Of a stretch of DNA of 58,236 nucleotides, positions 58,155 through 58,236 are shown one piece after another. The position numbers were made by a program, and so were the translations under genes. The notes beneath the pieces were generated by a model that was given only the letters and a program-made list of their open reading frames with translations, ran no database searches and was not told the DNA's origin. Positions within the stretch are counted from its first letter, which is position 1, and the number at the start of each line of letters is the position of its first letter. This DNA is from Verrucomicrobiota bacterium (GTDB lineage: Bacteria; Verrucomicrobiota; Verrucomicrobiia; Verrucomicrobiales; Akkermansiaceae): the NCBI GenBank assembly GCA_026397725.1, contig JAPLUI010000291.1, positions 1 through 58,236 of the forward strand, written 5' to 3'.

Positions 58155-58236
58155 TCAAGTTAAGGGCTTATTCCCTTTAACCACGGGCTTTTTCGGCTTC
58201 ACGCGGCGGAGAACGAACGTGTTCCGGTCTTCCACC
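58155..58236 (-). CDS. C-terminus of a minus-strand gene running off the window
   Basis: Reading the complement from the edge gives 26 codons, V-E-D-R-N-T-F-V-L-R-R-V-K-P-K-K-P-V-V, then a TGA at 58155-58157. The basic, Lys/Pro-rich end is plausible as a true C-terminus and codon use fits, but the fragment is too short to assign. The inverted repeat TTAAGGG/CCCTTTAA lies in its last codons. Confidence 0.35.
   Translation of the reverse strand, partial: VEDRNTFVLRRVKPKKPVVKGNKPLT

Noticed and set aside
1..58236. tRNA or rRNA genes
   Set aside because: I looked for T-loop-like GGTTCGANTCC patterns and conserved rRNA blocks on both strands and saw none with acceptor stems.

Overview
The window is about 58 kb of GC-rich (roughly 60-65%) bacterial chromosome that looks like Verrucomicrobiota. 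This placement is inferred. It rests on secreted proteins with the phylum's typical C-terminal 'Y-x-V/I-x-x-S-x-D-L-x-x-W' repeat-protein tail, a GH105-DUF4861 hydrolase, Tat-exported sugar-isomerase-like proteins, a TIM-barrel/URO-D gene complement common in polysaccharide degraders, and several dispersed palindromic repeats. No rRNA, tRNA, CRISPR array, phage or plasmid genes were recognised.

Layout. 1-4.6 kb: end of a calcium-binding-repeat protein, then a divergent pectin/rhamnogalacturonan block (GH105-DUF4861 hydrolase against kduI-kduD). 4.6-6.2 kb: a CbiX-like chelatase with a DR2241-like Fe-S partner. 6.3-7.8 kb: a divergent tyrosine phenol-lyase/tryptophanase homologue. 8.1-11.5 kb: an iron-uptake pair, a membrane-anchored DtxR/FeoA regulator overlapping feoB, behind a good sigma-70 promoter. 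11.6-13.3 kb: CAP-domain lipoprotein, rnhB, yraN. 13.4-16.3 kb: an ECF sigma factor, an anti-sigma-like membrane protein and three envelope proteins (hypothetical, DUF1573, rhodanese), nearly all overlapping. 16.4-24.1 kb: SWIM-SNF2 helicase, NnrS with a convergent Rrf2 regulator, a sugar isomerase-like TIM barrel and an MsbA-like ABC exporter. 24.3-26.4 kb: two tandem paralogous membrane-anchored coiled-coil proteins and a tiny lipoprotein. 26.4-32.8 kb: housekeeping genes (tsaB, malY/patB-like, prmC, murA, ispD, M16 peptidase). 32.8-37.8 kb: GH51 arabinofuranosidase, STE24-like protease and an amidohydrolase-2. 38-45 kb: TetR regulator divergent from a complete RND efflux operon, with a palindromic operator between them. 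45-47 kb: a mobile-element graveyard with an IS1634-type transposase remnant, an intact RAYT and a decayed RAYT. 47-52 kb: a URO-D-like protein, secreted proteins and a porin. 52-57.7 kb: a Tat TIM barrel, a beta-helix/F5-8C protein, a GH78 rhamnosidase and a GH43 stub truncated by a repeat. The last 0.6 kb is repeats and gene fragments.

How the parts fit. The carbohydrate genes (GH105, KduI/KduD, GH51, GH78, beta-helix protein, remnant GH43) point to growth on pectin-type polysaccharides such as rhamnogalacturonan I with arabinan side chains. The most unusual material is (i) the REP/MITE-like repeat families sharing the window with a RAYT, (ii) the membrane-anchored DtxR with two FeoA-like domains, (iii) the sigma/anti-sigma/DUF1573/rhodanese operon, (iv) the twin coiled-coil proteins, and (v) a strong bias of TTAG tetramers toward GTTAG/CTAAC. 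All counts here were made by eye.
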